Positions 16,501-23,370 of a stretch of 64,000 bases of DNA are shown piece by piece (position 1 is the stretch's first letter; the number at the start of each line of letters is the position of its first letter). Made by a program: the position numbers and the translations under genes. The notes under the pieces are model-generated. The model was not told the DNA's origin and searched no databases. It worked only from the letters and a program-made list of their open reading frames with translations. The DNA comes from Actinomycetospora chibensis (lineage in GTDB: Bacteria > Actinomycetota > Actinomycetes > Mycobacteriales > Pseudonocardiaceae): contig NZ_JAQZAM010000003.1 of assembly GCF_028737215.1 (NCBI RefSeq), positions 310,001 through 374,000 of the forward strand, in the 5' to 3' direction.

Positions 16501-17197
16501 CGGCGCCTACGGCGCGGGTCTGCTGCAGGCGATGGACTCCCGCGAGTGGCGCGGCGACGCGGACCTCGCCGAGATCTACACGACCTGGGGCGGGCACGCG
16601 TACGGCCGTGGGCGCCAGGGCGAGTCGGCGGTCGACGAGATGCGCGCGGCGTACCGGCGGATCGCGGTGGCGGCCAAGAACATCGACACCCGCGAGCACG
16701 ACATCGCCGACTCCGACGACTACTACCAGTACCACGGCGGCATGATCGCCACGGTCCGCGCGCTGACCGGGGCCGCGCCCGCCGCGTACGTCGGGGACTC
16801 GACGCGGCCGGAGAACGTGAAGACCCGGTCGCTGATCGAGGAGACGGCGCGGGTCTTCCGGAGCCGCGTCGTCAACCCGCGGTGGATGGCCGCGATGCGA
16901 CGCCACGGCTACAAGGGCGCGTTCGAGATGGCCGCGACCGTCGACTACCTCTTCGGCTGGGACGCGACGGCGGGGACGGTGAGCGACTGGATGTACGGCT
17001 CGCTGACCGAGAACTACGTGCTCGACCCGGAGAACCGCGCGTTCCTGCGCGACGCCAACCCCTGGGCGCTGCACGGGATGGCCGAGCGCCTGCTGGAGGC
17101 CGTCGACCGCGGGCTCTGGACCGAGCCCGATCCCGCCATGGTCGAGCAGCTCCGCGAGGCCTTCCTCGAGGCCGAGGGCGACGCGGAGGGCGCCTGA
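13541..17197 (+). CDS. cobN: cobaltochelatase subunit CobN
   Basis: 1218 residues, related to the large subunit of magnesium chelatase. CobN is the catalytic subunit that inserts cobalt into hydrogenobyrinate a,c-diamide, working with the AAA+ partners CobS/CobT or ChlI/ChlD-like proteins not in this window. Family stretches include STSDTDLRSARAS at the start, YYRAHHMAGNTAFVDAL, LCLTRSREDW, YPTKHARIGNAVGLDTPAS, VHVGKHGNLEWLPGK and TWGGHAYGRGR. GTG 13541 follows GGGAG with 5-nt spacing and puts the N-terminus where CobN proteins begin; the frame to 13496 adds an unlikely Pro/Arg-rich lead. A palindromic element (13992-14038) adds about 16 residues near position 155. Confidence 0.95.
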   Translation: MLLLLSTSDTDLRSARASTPGQEGTWRWANPARVAVEDLDALLEGVDLVVVRLLGGRQAWEAGLDALLAPSQPRPVVVLGGEQSPDAQLMESSTVPVGVATQAHLYLAQGGSENLTQLHHFLSDTVLLTGHGFDPPAEMPNWGRLEGWEPSEGHRRAPEPADGALRATPAGPRVAIVYYRAHHMAGNTAFVDALCRAVVDAGGVPEPVFCSSLRAPEDELVAVLRQADVLVTTVLAAGGSKPATAGAGEDDESWDTGALAALDVPILQALCLTRSREDWLGDDDGVSPLDAANQVAVPEFDGRVITVPFSFKETDADGLPVYVADPERAARVAGLAVGHARLRHVPNAEKRIALVLSAYPTKHARIGNAVGLDTPASVVRLLAAMRESGYTIGDVPGLDVQDGDLLIRALIDAGGYDQDWLTEEQLAANPARVPVDEYTAWFATLPEDFRAGVEEHWGAAPGSMFVHDDAITVAALQRDNVVVMMQPPRGFGENPIAIYHDPDLPPSHHYLAAYRWLQAKEDHHGFGADAVVHVGKHGNLEWLPGKTAALSASCAPDPILGNLPLVYPFLVNDPGEGTQAKRRAHATLVDHLVPPMARAESYGDLARLEQLLDEYASIQAMDPGKITAIRGQIWQLIQAAKLDSDLGVSDQPEDERFDDFVMHLDGWLCEIKDAQIRDGLHVLGQAPGGQERVDMVLAILRARQLWSGTNSLPGLREALGMAEDGTTSRTDTDRFEETAHSLVLGMEKRAWAIPDAADVTLEVLGAENPVVTDILTFAATEVVPRLDRTTEEITGVLHALDGGHVKAGPSGSPLRGLVNVLPTGRNFYSIDPRAIPSRLAWETGQMLADSLLERYREDHEGEWPTSVGLSLWGTAAMRTSGDDIAEALALMGVRPVWDEASRRVTGLEVTPAEELGRPRVDVVLRISGFFRDAFPHVVATMDDAVQLVAGLSDEADEDNFVAAHARADVAGGSDWQAATTRIFGSPPGAYGAGLLQAMDSREWRGDADLAEIYTTWGGHAYGRGRQGESAVDEMRAAYRRIAVAAKNIDTREHDIADSDDYYQYHGGMIATVRALTGAAPAAYVGDSTRPENVKTRSLIEETARVFRSRVVNPRWMAAMRRHGYKGAFEMAATVDYLFGWDATAGTVSDWMYGSLTENYVLDPENRAFLRDANPWALHGMAERLLEAVDRGLWTEPDPAMVEQLREAFLEAEGDAEGA
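13992..14038. repeat. palindromic element inserted in frame in cobN
   Basis: Perfect 12-nt arms GCGAAGGGCACC (13992-14003) and GGTGCCCTTCGC (14027-14038) surround 23 nt. The arms match the element found twice at 4615-4755. It encodes a hydrophilic loop (SEGHRRAPEPADGALRA) just before the conserved VAIVYYRAHHMAGN strand, so it lies between domains or in a surface loop. Confidence 0.85.
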
Positions 17198-17203
17198 CCC
17201 CAT

Positions 17204-17243
17204 GTGAGCGATCTTCGGGCGTATACGCCCGAAGATCACTCAC
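17204..17243. terminator. 40-bp near-perfect palindrome, bidirectional terminator
   Basis: Arms of 20 nt (left GTGAGCGATCTTCGGGCGTA) with one mismatch and no loop, between convergent cobN and the DMT transporter gene, whose last codons it overlaps. Shares the GATCTTC word with the palindromes at 57 and 40137. Confidence 0.85.
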
Positions 17244-18180
17244 GTACGGCAGGCGGCTCGGCCCAGCGGATGAGGGCGATGGCGGCGACGACGAGGACGC
17301 CGCCCGCGACCTGGGTGAGCGTGGGGCGCTGGGACACCAGCCACCACGCGCCCAGCACGGCGAAGAGCACCTCGCTGAGCCCGACGAAGGACGCCAGGCG
17401 CGACCCCAGACGCCCGACGGCGGCGATCCCCGTGAGGTAGGCGAGCGTCGTCGACAGGGCGGCCACGAGCACGACGCCCACCCACCACGGCGCGGTCCAC
17501 CCGGCCAGGGCGATCGGGGTCGTCGTCGCCGTGAGCGGCAGCAGACCGACGGCCCCGACGAGCACGACGACGGCGCTGCCGACGATCGCGCCCCCCGCGG
17601 TGAGCACGAGCGCGGGCGGCCCGTTCTCGTCGGCGGCGTCGGCGGACAGGCGGAAGTAGGCCGCGAGGCACACCGCGGCGGCCAGGCCCCACAGCACGCC
17701 GACGACGTCGAACTCCGCGCCGCGGCCGACGTCGAGGACGAGCACGAGACCCGCCACGGCGAGCGCCGCGCCCACCAGGGTCGCCGGCGTCGGGCGCGCG
17801 CCGCCCTGCGCCCACATCCAGCCGAGCAACAGCACCGGCGCGGTGTACTCGATGAGCAGCGCGACGCCGACCGAGAGGTGGTCGACGGCGTTGAAGTAGC
17901 AGACCTGCGCGCCGGCCAGGGGAACGATCCCGTAGACGACGACGGCGCGCAGATGGCCGGCGCGCGGACGCCATCCGCGGGCCAGGACGAGCGCCAGCGG
18001 CACCCCGAGCAGGACCGCGGTGCCGGCCAGCCGGCCCAGCGCCACCGCGAGCGGCGACCAGCCGACCGCGAGCAAGGAGGCGGCGAACGGCCCGGCGAGC
18101 CCGAAGGAGAACGCGGAGAGCAGCGCGATCGCGAGGCCGGACGCGGTGCGCGTCGGACGACGGTCGGCTCCGACGCCCAT
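17236..18180 (-). CDS. DMT-superfamily (EamA) transporter
   Basis: 314 residues with about ten hydrophobic segments in two EamA halves (about 12-140 and 155-300), with LSAFSFGLAGPFAAS in the first helix and EYTAPVLLLGW before the midpoint. EamA proteins export amino acids, nucleosides or other small metabolites; the substrate cannot be told. Its stop codon lies inside the bidirectional terminator palindrome. It follows the NlpC/P60 gene by 40 nt on the same strand. Confidence 0.85.
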   Translation of the reverse strand: MGVGADRRPTRTASGLAIALLSAFSFGLAGPFAASLLAVGWSPLAVALGRLAGTAVLLGVPLALVLARGWRPRAGHLRAVVVYGIVPLAGAQVCYFNAVDHLSVGVALLIEYTAPVLLLGWMWAQGGARPTPATLVGAALAVAGLVLVLDVGRGAEFDVVGVLWGLAAAVCLAAYFRLSADAADENGPPALVLTAGGAIVGSAVVVLVGAVGLLPLTATTTPIALAGWTAPWWVGVVLVAALSTTLAYLTGIAAVGRLGSRLASFVGLSEVLFAVLGAWWLVSQRPTLTQVAGGVLVVAAIALIRWAEPPAVRE

Positions 18181-18220
18181 GATCCGTGATCAGAACAGGC
18201 GACCGCCGCGACGGCAAGGA

Positions 18221-18820
18221 TCAGTAGGGCGCGTACGCCCAGCCCAGGGGCCGGTGGAAGTGGTCGACCGGAACGACCCCGACGTGGCCGTGCGCGCTCG
18301 ACGACACGACCCGCCCGTCGCCCAGGCTCAGCGCGACGTGGCCGTTCGAGGACGTGTCGTAGAAGACCATCGCGCCGCGCGGGGCGTGCCGCCAGTCGCT
18401 GTGCTGGTCCTGCGAGCGCCAGTCCTGGATCGCGCTGCCGTAGTGGCCCTGCGTCCCGAAGGCATTCTCGACGGCGCGCTCGCAGTAGCCCTCGTAGCGC
18501 GTGGTGCCGATCCGCGACTCGAACCGCTGAATCGCGCTCTCGATCTTCTGGTCGTGCTGGTGGCGGTGCGCGGCCTTCGTCAGTTCCGGGACGGTCGCCG
18601 ACGCGGACGTCGCCTCGGGATGCACCGACGCCGCGACGGGCGTCGTCGTGTGGCCGGCGGCCAGGCGGAGCTCCGCCGTCGTCGACCCGGTGTCGGGCAG
18701 GGCGACGTGGCCGCCGTGGGCACCGAGCACGGCGGCGCCGACGGCCCCGACCGCGATCCCGAGGACGGACGTCATCGGCGAGGGGCGGGGGAGGGCGGGG
18801 AGCGGGACGGCAGCAGTCAT
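18221..18820 (-). CDS. secreted NlpC/P60-type cell-wall hydrolase
   Basis: 199 residues. An N-terminal hydrophobic segment (about 16-36, SVLGIAVGAVGAAVLGA) acts as signal peptide or anchor. The C-terminal half has Cys113 in YCERAVENAFG and His161 in GHVALSLG, the Cys-His pair of NlpC/P60 amidases/endopeptidases, with a third polar residue probably in the following strand. Expected to cut or remodel peptidoglycan outside the membrane. The linker (about 60-100) is Ala/Thr/His-rich. Transcribed alone or with the DMT gene. Confidence 0.75.
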   Translation of the reverse strand: MTAAVPLPALPRPSPMTSVLGIAVGAVGAAVLGAHGGHVALPDTGSTTAELRLAAGHTTTPVAASVHPEATSASATVPELTKAAHRHQHDQKIESAIQRFESRIGTTRYEGYCERAVENAFGTQGHYGSAIQDWRSQDQHSDWRHAPRGAMVFYDTSSNGHVALSLGDGRVVSSSAHGHVGVVPVDHFHRPLGWAYAPY

Positions 18821-18987
18821 GGCGCGGGGACACCTCCGTCGACGGCCGGTCGGGGAGCGGGGGAGCGTGACCGGGCCGTGATGTCAGGAGATTAGCCGAC
18901 GATTCCCGTCGCGCCACCACGACGCCCATTCTTTCCACGATTCACGGCAGCTCTTGAACAATTCTTGGGAGAGCGTCGTGTCCGTTT

Positions 18988-19446
18988 CTAGCCGCCGCAG
19001 GCCCCGCCGTAGGTGGTGATCTTGTAGTCGACGACGGCCAGGGCCGCCTGCAGGTCACGGAGGCGGACGAGCATGTCGGCGCGGTGCGCCTCGAGCAGCG
19101 CGAGGCGTTCCGCCTCGGTGTCCGGGCCCTGTTTGACCAGTTCGACGTAGCGCGCGATCGACGCGATCGGCATGTCCGAGTCGCGCAGCCGCGTGATGAA
19201 CACGACGCGGCCGACCGCATCCCGGTCGTAGACACGACGCCCACTCGCGTCCCGTGCGACGTCGACCAGCCCGATCCGCTCGTAGTAGCGCAGGGTGTGC
19301 GCCGACAGGCCGGTCAGCGCCGCGACGTCCGCGATCGCCAGGTGCTCGGCGATGTCGAGATCGCGCACCAGCTCGACGGTGAGCGGCGGCAGCTCGCCCG
19401 GCGTCGTCTCGATGAGGTCCCGCAGACGTTCGGTCGTCACGCTCAC
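18988..19446 (-). CDS. MerR-family regulator
   Basis: 152 residues with an N-terminal extension of about 35 residues before the MerR winged helix (IADVAALTGLSAHTLRYYERIGLV), then the linker helices IARYVELVKQG and a coiled-coil dimer helix (about 110-140). Ends in YGGACGG with a single Cys, so no metal trio as in MerR or CueR. A perfect inverted repeat typical of MerR operators (CTTCGA, 6 nt, TCGAAG) lies 17 nt upstream of its start, between it and the divergent sigma factor gene. Confidence 0.88.
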   Translation of the reverse strand: MSVTTERLRDLIETTPGELPPLTVELVRDLDIAEHLAIADVAALTGLSAHTLRYYERIGLVDVARDASGRRVYDRDAVGRVVFITRLRDSDMPIASIARYVELVKQGPDTEAERLALLEAHRADMLVRLRDLQAALAVVDYKITTYGGACGG

Positions 19447-19462
19447 GCTCTCGACCGTAGGA

Positions 19463-19480
19463 CTTCGAGTGCGGTCGAAG
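19463..19480. promoter_or_regulatory. inverted-repeat operator between merR and ECF41 sigma gene
   Basis: CTTCGA-N6-TCGAAG, a perfect dyad of the size MerR dimers recognise. A second dyad GAAGGC-AA-GCCTTC follows at 19477-19490. Placed to control merR, the divergent sigma factor gene, or both. Confidence 0.6.
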
Positions 19481-19499
19481 GCAAGCCTTCCCGGGCAGG

Positions 19500-20408
19500 A
19501 TGGTCGTCGTGAGGGACGCCACCGAGACGTTCACGGCGCAGCGCCCGCGGCTGTTCGGGCTCGCCTACCGCATGCTCGGGTCCGCGCACGACGCCGAGGA
19601 CGTCGTGCAGGACGCCTGGTTGCGGTGGTCGGGCCACGGCGACGCGGTCGATAACCCCGCCGCCTGGCTCACCACCGTCGTCACCCGCCTGTGCCTCACT
19701 CGCCTCGACTCGGCCCGGGTGCGCCGCGAGACCTACGTCGGACCGTGGCTGCCCGAGCCGATCCTCACCACGGACCCGGCGACCGGGCCGGCCGCGACGG
19801 TCGAGGAGCGCGAGTCGGTGTCCCTGGCGCTGCTGACGACGCTGGAGCGGCTCACGCCCCCGGAGCGCGCGGTCTACGTGCTGCGAGAGGCGTTCGGGCA
19901 CAGCCACGCCGAGGTCGCTTCGGTCCTCGACGTCACCGAGGCCGGGTCCCGCCAGCTGCACACCCGCGCCCGGCGCCATCTCGCCACCGCTCCCGCCGCC
20001 CCGGCCCGCACCGACGTCGGGCCCCTGCTCGCGCGCTTCGTCGCGGCGGCCCGCCACGGCGACGTCGCGGGGCTGGAGTCGCTGCTCGCCGCCGACGTCA
20101 CCGTCTGGTCCGACGGCGGCGGGAAGGTCAGCGCGGCCCGGCGCCCCGTGCACGGCCGGGACGCCGTCGCGCGGTTCCTCGTCGGCATCCTCGGGCCCTC
20201 GCGGTGGCACGGGCGCGGCGCGGCCGCCGAGATCAACGGGGCACCGGCCGTCCTGGCGTTCCTCGACGACCAGCTGGCGGGGGTGATGACCGTCGAGGCC
20301 GTTGGCGACGAGGTGCGCGCCGTCCGCATCCTGCGCAACCCCGACAAGCTCGCCTTCCTCGCCGACCAGCTGTCACGTTCCGCGGAGCTGTCCGGTCGAA
20401 CTCCCTGA
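19500..20408 (+). CDS. ECF41-type RNA polymerase sigma factor with SnoaL-like C-terminal domain
   Basis: 302 residues. Sigma region 2 at about 10-75 (GLAYRMLGSAHDAEDVVQDAWLRW), region 4 at about 110-165 (LTPPERAVYVLREAF, HAEVASVLDVTEAGSRQLHTRARRHL, split by a few residues). The C-terminal extension (about 175-295) is a SnoaL_2-like domain. The linker motif WLPEP near residue 83 and DGGGK near 205 are hallmarks of ECF41, where the extension controls activity without an anti-sigma factor. ECF41 genes are usually linked to an oxidoreductase or epimerase, as here. Confidence 0.92.
   Translation: MVVVRDATETFTAQRPRLFGLAYRMLGSAHDAEDVVQDAWLRWSGHGDAVDNPAAWLTTVVTRLCLTRLDSARVRRETYVGPWLPEPILTTDPATGPAATVEERESVSLALLTTLERLTPPERAVYVLREAFGHSHAEVASVLDVTEAGSRQLHTRARRHLATAPAAPARTDVGPLLARFVAAARHGDVAGLESLLAADVTVWSDGGGKVSAARRPVHGRDAVARFLVGILGPSRWHGRGAAAEINGAPAVLAFLDDQLAGVMTVEAVGDEVRAVRILRNPDKLAFLADQLSRSAELSGRTP
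20371..20397 (+). promoter_or_regulatory. candidate ECF41 target promoter inside the sigma gene 3' end
   Basis: TGTCACG (20371-20377), then 16 nt, then GGTC (20394-20397). This is close to the ECF41-type pattern known from other bacteria (TGTCACA, about 16 nt, CGTC). It would start a transcript for the oxidoreductase gene at 20450. Confidence 0.4.
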
Positions 20409-20449
20409 CGGGCGCCGCACCGGACGCCCACGGACCTGGGGAGGCCATC

Positions 20450-21184
20450 GTGACCGTGCTCGTGACCGGGGGGACGGGGAGGCTCGGCGGCGCGCTCGTC
20501 GCCCGGCTCGATCAGCCGCGGGTGCTCAGCCGCCGGCCGGGACCCGGCCGCGTCGCCGGCGACCTCGCCACCGGCGAGGGCCTCGACGAGGCCGTCGCGG
20601 GCGTGTCGACGATCGTGCACTGCGCGACGTCCCCGAGGGGCGACGCCGCCGCGACGGAGCACCTCGTCGCGGCCGCGCGCCGCGCCGGCACTCCGCACCT
20701 CGTCGCCGTCTCGATCGTCGGCGTCGACCGCATCCCGCTCGGCTACTACCGGGAGAAGGTCCGCGTGGAGCGGGTCGTCGAGGACTCGGGGCTGCCATGG
20801 ACGATCCTGCGCGCGACGCAGTTCCACGACCTCGTGGCCCAGATGTTCGCCTCGGCCGCCCGCACCGGACTCCTGCCCGTGCTCGCCGGGACCTCGTTCC
20901 AGCCGGTAGCGGTCGACGACGTCGCCGCCCGCCTCGCCGACCTCGTCGACGGCCCCGCGCAGGGCCGCGCGACCGACCTGGGCGGCCCCGAGGTCCGCCC
21001 GATGGCCGACCTCGCCCGTGCCTGGCTCGCCGCCTCCGGACGGCGCCGCGTCGTCGTCCCCCTGCGGCTGCCCGGGGCGATCGCCCGCGGCTACCGGGAC
21101 GGTGCCCACCTCACGCCGGAACACGCCGACGGCGTCGTCACCTTCGAGCAGTTCCTCGCCGCCCGGGCGGGGGTCGCACGATGA
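20450..21184 (+). CDS. NAD(P)-binding atypical SDR (NmrA/epimerase-like)
   Basis: 244 residues. Rossmann motif VLVTGGTGRLGGALV at the start; YYREKVRVERVVEDSGLPWTILR in the middle is the typical Tyr-x-x-x-Lys-like stretch of NmrA-type atypical SDRs. Likely a redox or quinone-related oxidoreductase. GTG 20450 has GGGAGG upstream. It is the expected partner gene of the ECF41 sigma factor and probable target of the promoter at 20371. The next gene overlaps its stop by 4 nt. Confidence 0.85.
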   Translation: MTVLVTGGTGRLGGALVARLDQPRVLSRRPGPGRVAGDLATGEGLDEAVAGVSTIVHCATSPRGDAAATEHLVAAARRAGTPHLVAVSIVGVDRIPLGYYREKVRVERVVEDSGLPWTILRATQFHDLVAQMFASAARTGLLPVLAGTSFQPVAVDDVAARLADLVDGPAQGRATDLGGPEVRPMADLARAWLAASGRRRVVVPLRLPGAIARGYRDGAHLTPEHADGVVTFEQFLAARAGVAR

Positions 21185-21594
21185 GGCTCCTGCTCGGCGC
21201 CCTCGCGGCGCTCCAGTTCGTGATCGGCGGTTGGTCGTTGTTCCTGCCGCAGTCGTTCTACGACGTGTTCCCGTACGGCGGCACTCCGTGGGTCGCGCTG
21301 CTCCCGCCGTACAACGAGCACCTCGTGCGCGACCACGGGGCCGGCACCCTGGCCCTCGGCGTCGCCCTGGCCCTGGCGGCGTGGTGGCTCGACCGCCGGG
21401 TGGTGATCACGGCGATCGCGGCCCTCCTGACGTTCGTCGTGCCGCACACGGTGTACCACTCTCTGCACCTCGAGCACTTCCCGCTGGTCGACGCGGTGCT
21501 CCAGCAGTCGGCGTTCCTCGTCGAGATCGTCCTGGCCGTCGCGGTCCTGGTGCTCCTCGCCCGGGATCGGCGAGCCCTCACGACGACCCCGTGA
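21181..21594 (+). CDS. small four-helix membrane protein (DoxX/DUF4345-like)
   Basis: 137 residues with four hydrophobic helices (about 3-20, 50-70, 75-95, 108-128). HDGAGTLALGVALALAAWW-like helix content and small size recall DoxX/DUF4345 family proteins, which often accompany ECF41 loci. Function unknown. ATG 21181 overlaps the SDR stop (ATGA). Its 3' end overlaps the convergent tetR gene by 17 nt, so the two transcripts must overlap. Confidence 0.7.
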   Translation: MRLLLGALAALQFVIGGWSLFLPQSFYDVFPYGGTPWVALLPPYNEHLVRDHGAGTLALGVALALAAWWLDRRVVITAIAALLTFVVPHTVYHSLHLEHFPLVDAVLQQSAFLVEIVLAVAVLVLLARDRRALTTTP

Positions 21595-22144
21595 ACCCCC
21601 GCACGACGTCGGTGATCGCGGCCCGGAGCGCCGCGGTGTCGCGCGGGGCCCGTCCGGCGCCGGCGAGCTGGTCGAACGCGAGGCCGTCGAGGCAGGCGAC
21701 GAGGTCGTGGGCCCGGCGCTCGGGCTCGGCGATGTCCAGGGCGGCGAGCGTCGCGGCCACGCGCTCGCGCACCCGGGCGCCTGCCGCCCGCAGGGCCGCG
21801 CCCAGCTCGGGGCGCCGCGTCGACTCGAGCGCGAGCTCCCAGCGGGCCAGCAGGCGTTCCCGGTCGTCGGCCAGCCATCGGCCGACCGTCGCCACGGCGG
21901 CCGCGACGAGACCGTCGACCGTGGTCGGTCCCGCGGATGCCCCGCTCGCCATCTCGGACAACGTCCGCGCCGCCATCCGGTCGACGCAGGCCTGCAGGAG
22001 CGCGGAGCGGGTGCGGAAGTAGTACGAGCTCGTGCCCTCGGGCAGGCCGGCGGCGCCGTCGACCGCGCGGTGCGTCAGACCGCGGCTGCCGGCCCGGGCG
22101 AGCACCGCGATCGCGGCGTCGGCGAGGACGTCCCGGCGTTCCAC
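21578..22144 (-). CDS. TetR-family repressor
   Basis: 188 residues. N-terminal helix-turn-helix (about 8-50: LADAAIAVLARAGSRGLTHRAV, split, then PEGTSSYYFRTRSALL), a TetR signature. The C-terminal ligand-binding part is all-helical and Ala-rich. Divergent from the flavin monooxygenase operon with a 74-nt gap that holds two copies of the dyad CTACAG-n-CGTAG, so autoregulation and repression of the monooxygenase operon are expected. Confidence 0.9.
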   Translation of the reverse strand: MERRDVLADAAIAVLARAGSRGLTHRAVDGAAGLPEGTSSYYFRTRSALLQACVDRMAARTLSEMASGASAGPTTVDGLVAAAVATVGRWLADDRERLLARWELALESTRRPELGAALRAAGARVRERVAATLAALDIAEPERRAHDLVACLDGLAFDQLAGAGRAPRDTAALRAAITDVVRGFTGSS

Positions 22145-22168
22145 CCGTCGTCCCCCTTCCCCGGCTTC

Positions 22169-22205
22169 CTCTACAGCCGTAGAGTACCCGCTACTACAGA
22201 CGTAG
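22169..22205. promoter_or_regulatory. two TetR operator dyads, 23 bp centre to centre
   Basis: CTCTAC-AGCC-GTAGAG at 22169-22184 and CTAC-AGAC-GTAG at 22194-22205 share the core CTACAGnCGTAG. The second copy ends 13 nt before the GTG start of the monooxygenase. The spacing of about two helical turns would let two TetR dimers bind on the same face. Confidence 0.75.
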
Positions 22206-22218
22206 AGGAGCGAGGGTC

Positions 22219-23370
22219 GTGGCGCGAGCGGTGGTCGTGGGCGCGGGGCTGGGCGGGCTGGCGGGCGCGATCGCGCTGACCCGGCACGGATGGGACGTCA
22301 CGGTCCTGGAGCGCAGGTTCGCGCCTGACGAGGTCGGCGCGGGGATCGCGGTGTGGCCGAACGCGCTGCGGGCACTGGACGTGCTCGGGCCCGGTCCGAC
22401 GGGGATCGGTGCGCAGGCCCGGGCCGCGGGCACGGTCGAGGTCGGGGGCGGCATCCGCACGATGTCGGGCCGGTGGCTCGCCCGTACCGACACGGCCGAC
22501 CTGCGCCGGCGCCACGGCGACGGCGTCGTCGTGCTGCGGCGCCCCGACCTGCACGCGATGCTGCGCGCCGCGGCCCCCGAGGTCGCGACGGGCGTGGGGG
22601 TGCGCCGGGTCGACCCCGGCGACGCCACCCGGCCCGCGGTGGTCCACGACGACGCCGGGCGGGAGCACCCCGCCGAGCTCGTCGTCGCCGCGGACGGCCT
22701 GCGCAGCACGATCCGGGCCGCCGTGTGGCCCGAGGCCGTGCCGCGACCCACGGGGCAGACCGCGTTCCGGCTCGTCGCCGCGCACGACCTGGCCGAAGGC
22801 GGCGAGAGCTGGGGGGACGGTGCCCTCGTCGGTCTCGGCCCGCTGCCCGGCGCCCGCACCTACCTCTACGCCGTCGTGCCCACCGCCGAGGTCCCGGCCG
22901 GCGACGACCACCTGCCCTGGCTGCGCGCGCGCCTCGCAGGCTGGCACTCCCCGATCCCGTCCGTGCTCGACGCCGTCGAGGGGCCGGTGCTCGTGCACGC
23001 GCTCGAGGACCTGCGCCCGCCGCGCTCCTGGCACCACGGGCGCATCGCCCTGCTGGGCGACGCCGCCCACGCCATGACCCCGAACCTCGGCCAGGGCGCG
23101 GCCCAGGCGTTCCTCGACGCGGTGGCCCTCGCCGAGGAGGCCACCGACCACCCGGCGTCCCTCGCGGCCTACGAGGCCCGCCGGCGCCCCGGCGCGGAAG
23201 CGGTGGCGCGACGCTCCCGCCGCGCGGGCGTGGTGGCCCTCTGGCGCTCGCCGCTCGCGGTCGCCGCGCGGAACGCGCTCGTCGCGGCCCTCCCGGCGGA
23301 GGTCGCGGCCGCCGGCCTCGACCGCATGCTCGGCACCCCCACCCCGCACCAGGAGGAGATGAGCTCATGA
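22219..23370 (+). CDS. FAD-dependent monooxygenase (salicylate-hydroxylase-like)
   Basis: 383 residues, class A flavin monooxygenase. FAD-binding GAGLGGLAGAIAL at the N-terminus, the middle DG motif ADGLRSTIR near 160, and GDAAHAMTPNLGQGA near 280 that contacts FAD phosphates. Such enzymes hydroxylate aromatic compounds with NAD(P)H and O2; the substrate is unknown. GTG 22219 has GAGGAG nearby. First gene of an operon with a nucleotide-sugar-epimerase-like gene, under TetR control. Confidence 0.88.
   Translation: MARAVVVGAGLGGLAGAIALTRHGWDVTVLERRFAPDEVGAGIAVWPNALRALDVLGPGPTGIGAQARAAGTVEVGGGIRTMSGRWLARTDTADLRRRHGDGVVVLRRPDLHAMLRAAAPEVATGVGVRRVDPGDATRPAVVHDDAGREHPAELVVAADGLRSTIRAAVWPEAVPRPTGQTAFRLVAAHDLAEGGESWGDGALVGLGPLPGARTYLYAVVPTAEVPAGDDHLPWLRARLAGWHSPIPSVLDAVEGPVLVHALEDLRPPRSWHHGRIALLGDAAHAMTPNLGQGAAQAFLDAVALAEEATDHPASLAAYEARRRPGAEAVARRSRRAGVVALWRSPLAVAARNALVAALPAEVAAAGLDRMLGTPTPHQEEMSS

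Noticed and set aside
13484-17239. A 1251-residue open frame antisense to cobN
   Set aside because: GC-rich third positions of cobN remove stops on the antisense strand. The translation is Arg/Gly/Val-rich with no motifs, while the sense strand is a complete CobN.
18821-18987. Cyclic-di-AMP (ydaO-type) riboswitch before the NlpC/P60 gene
   Set aside because: Such riboswitches are common before cell-wall hydrolases, but the gap is only 167 bp and the conserved ydaO sequence blocks are not visible.
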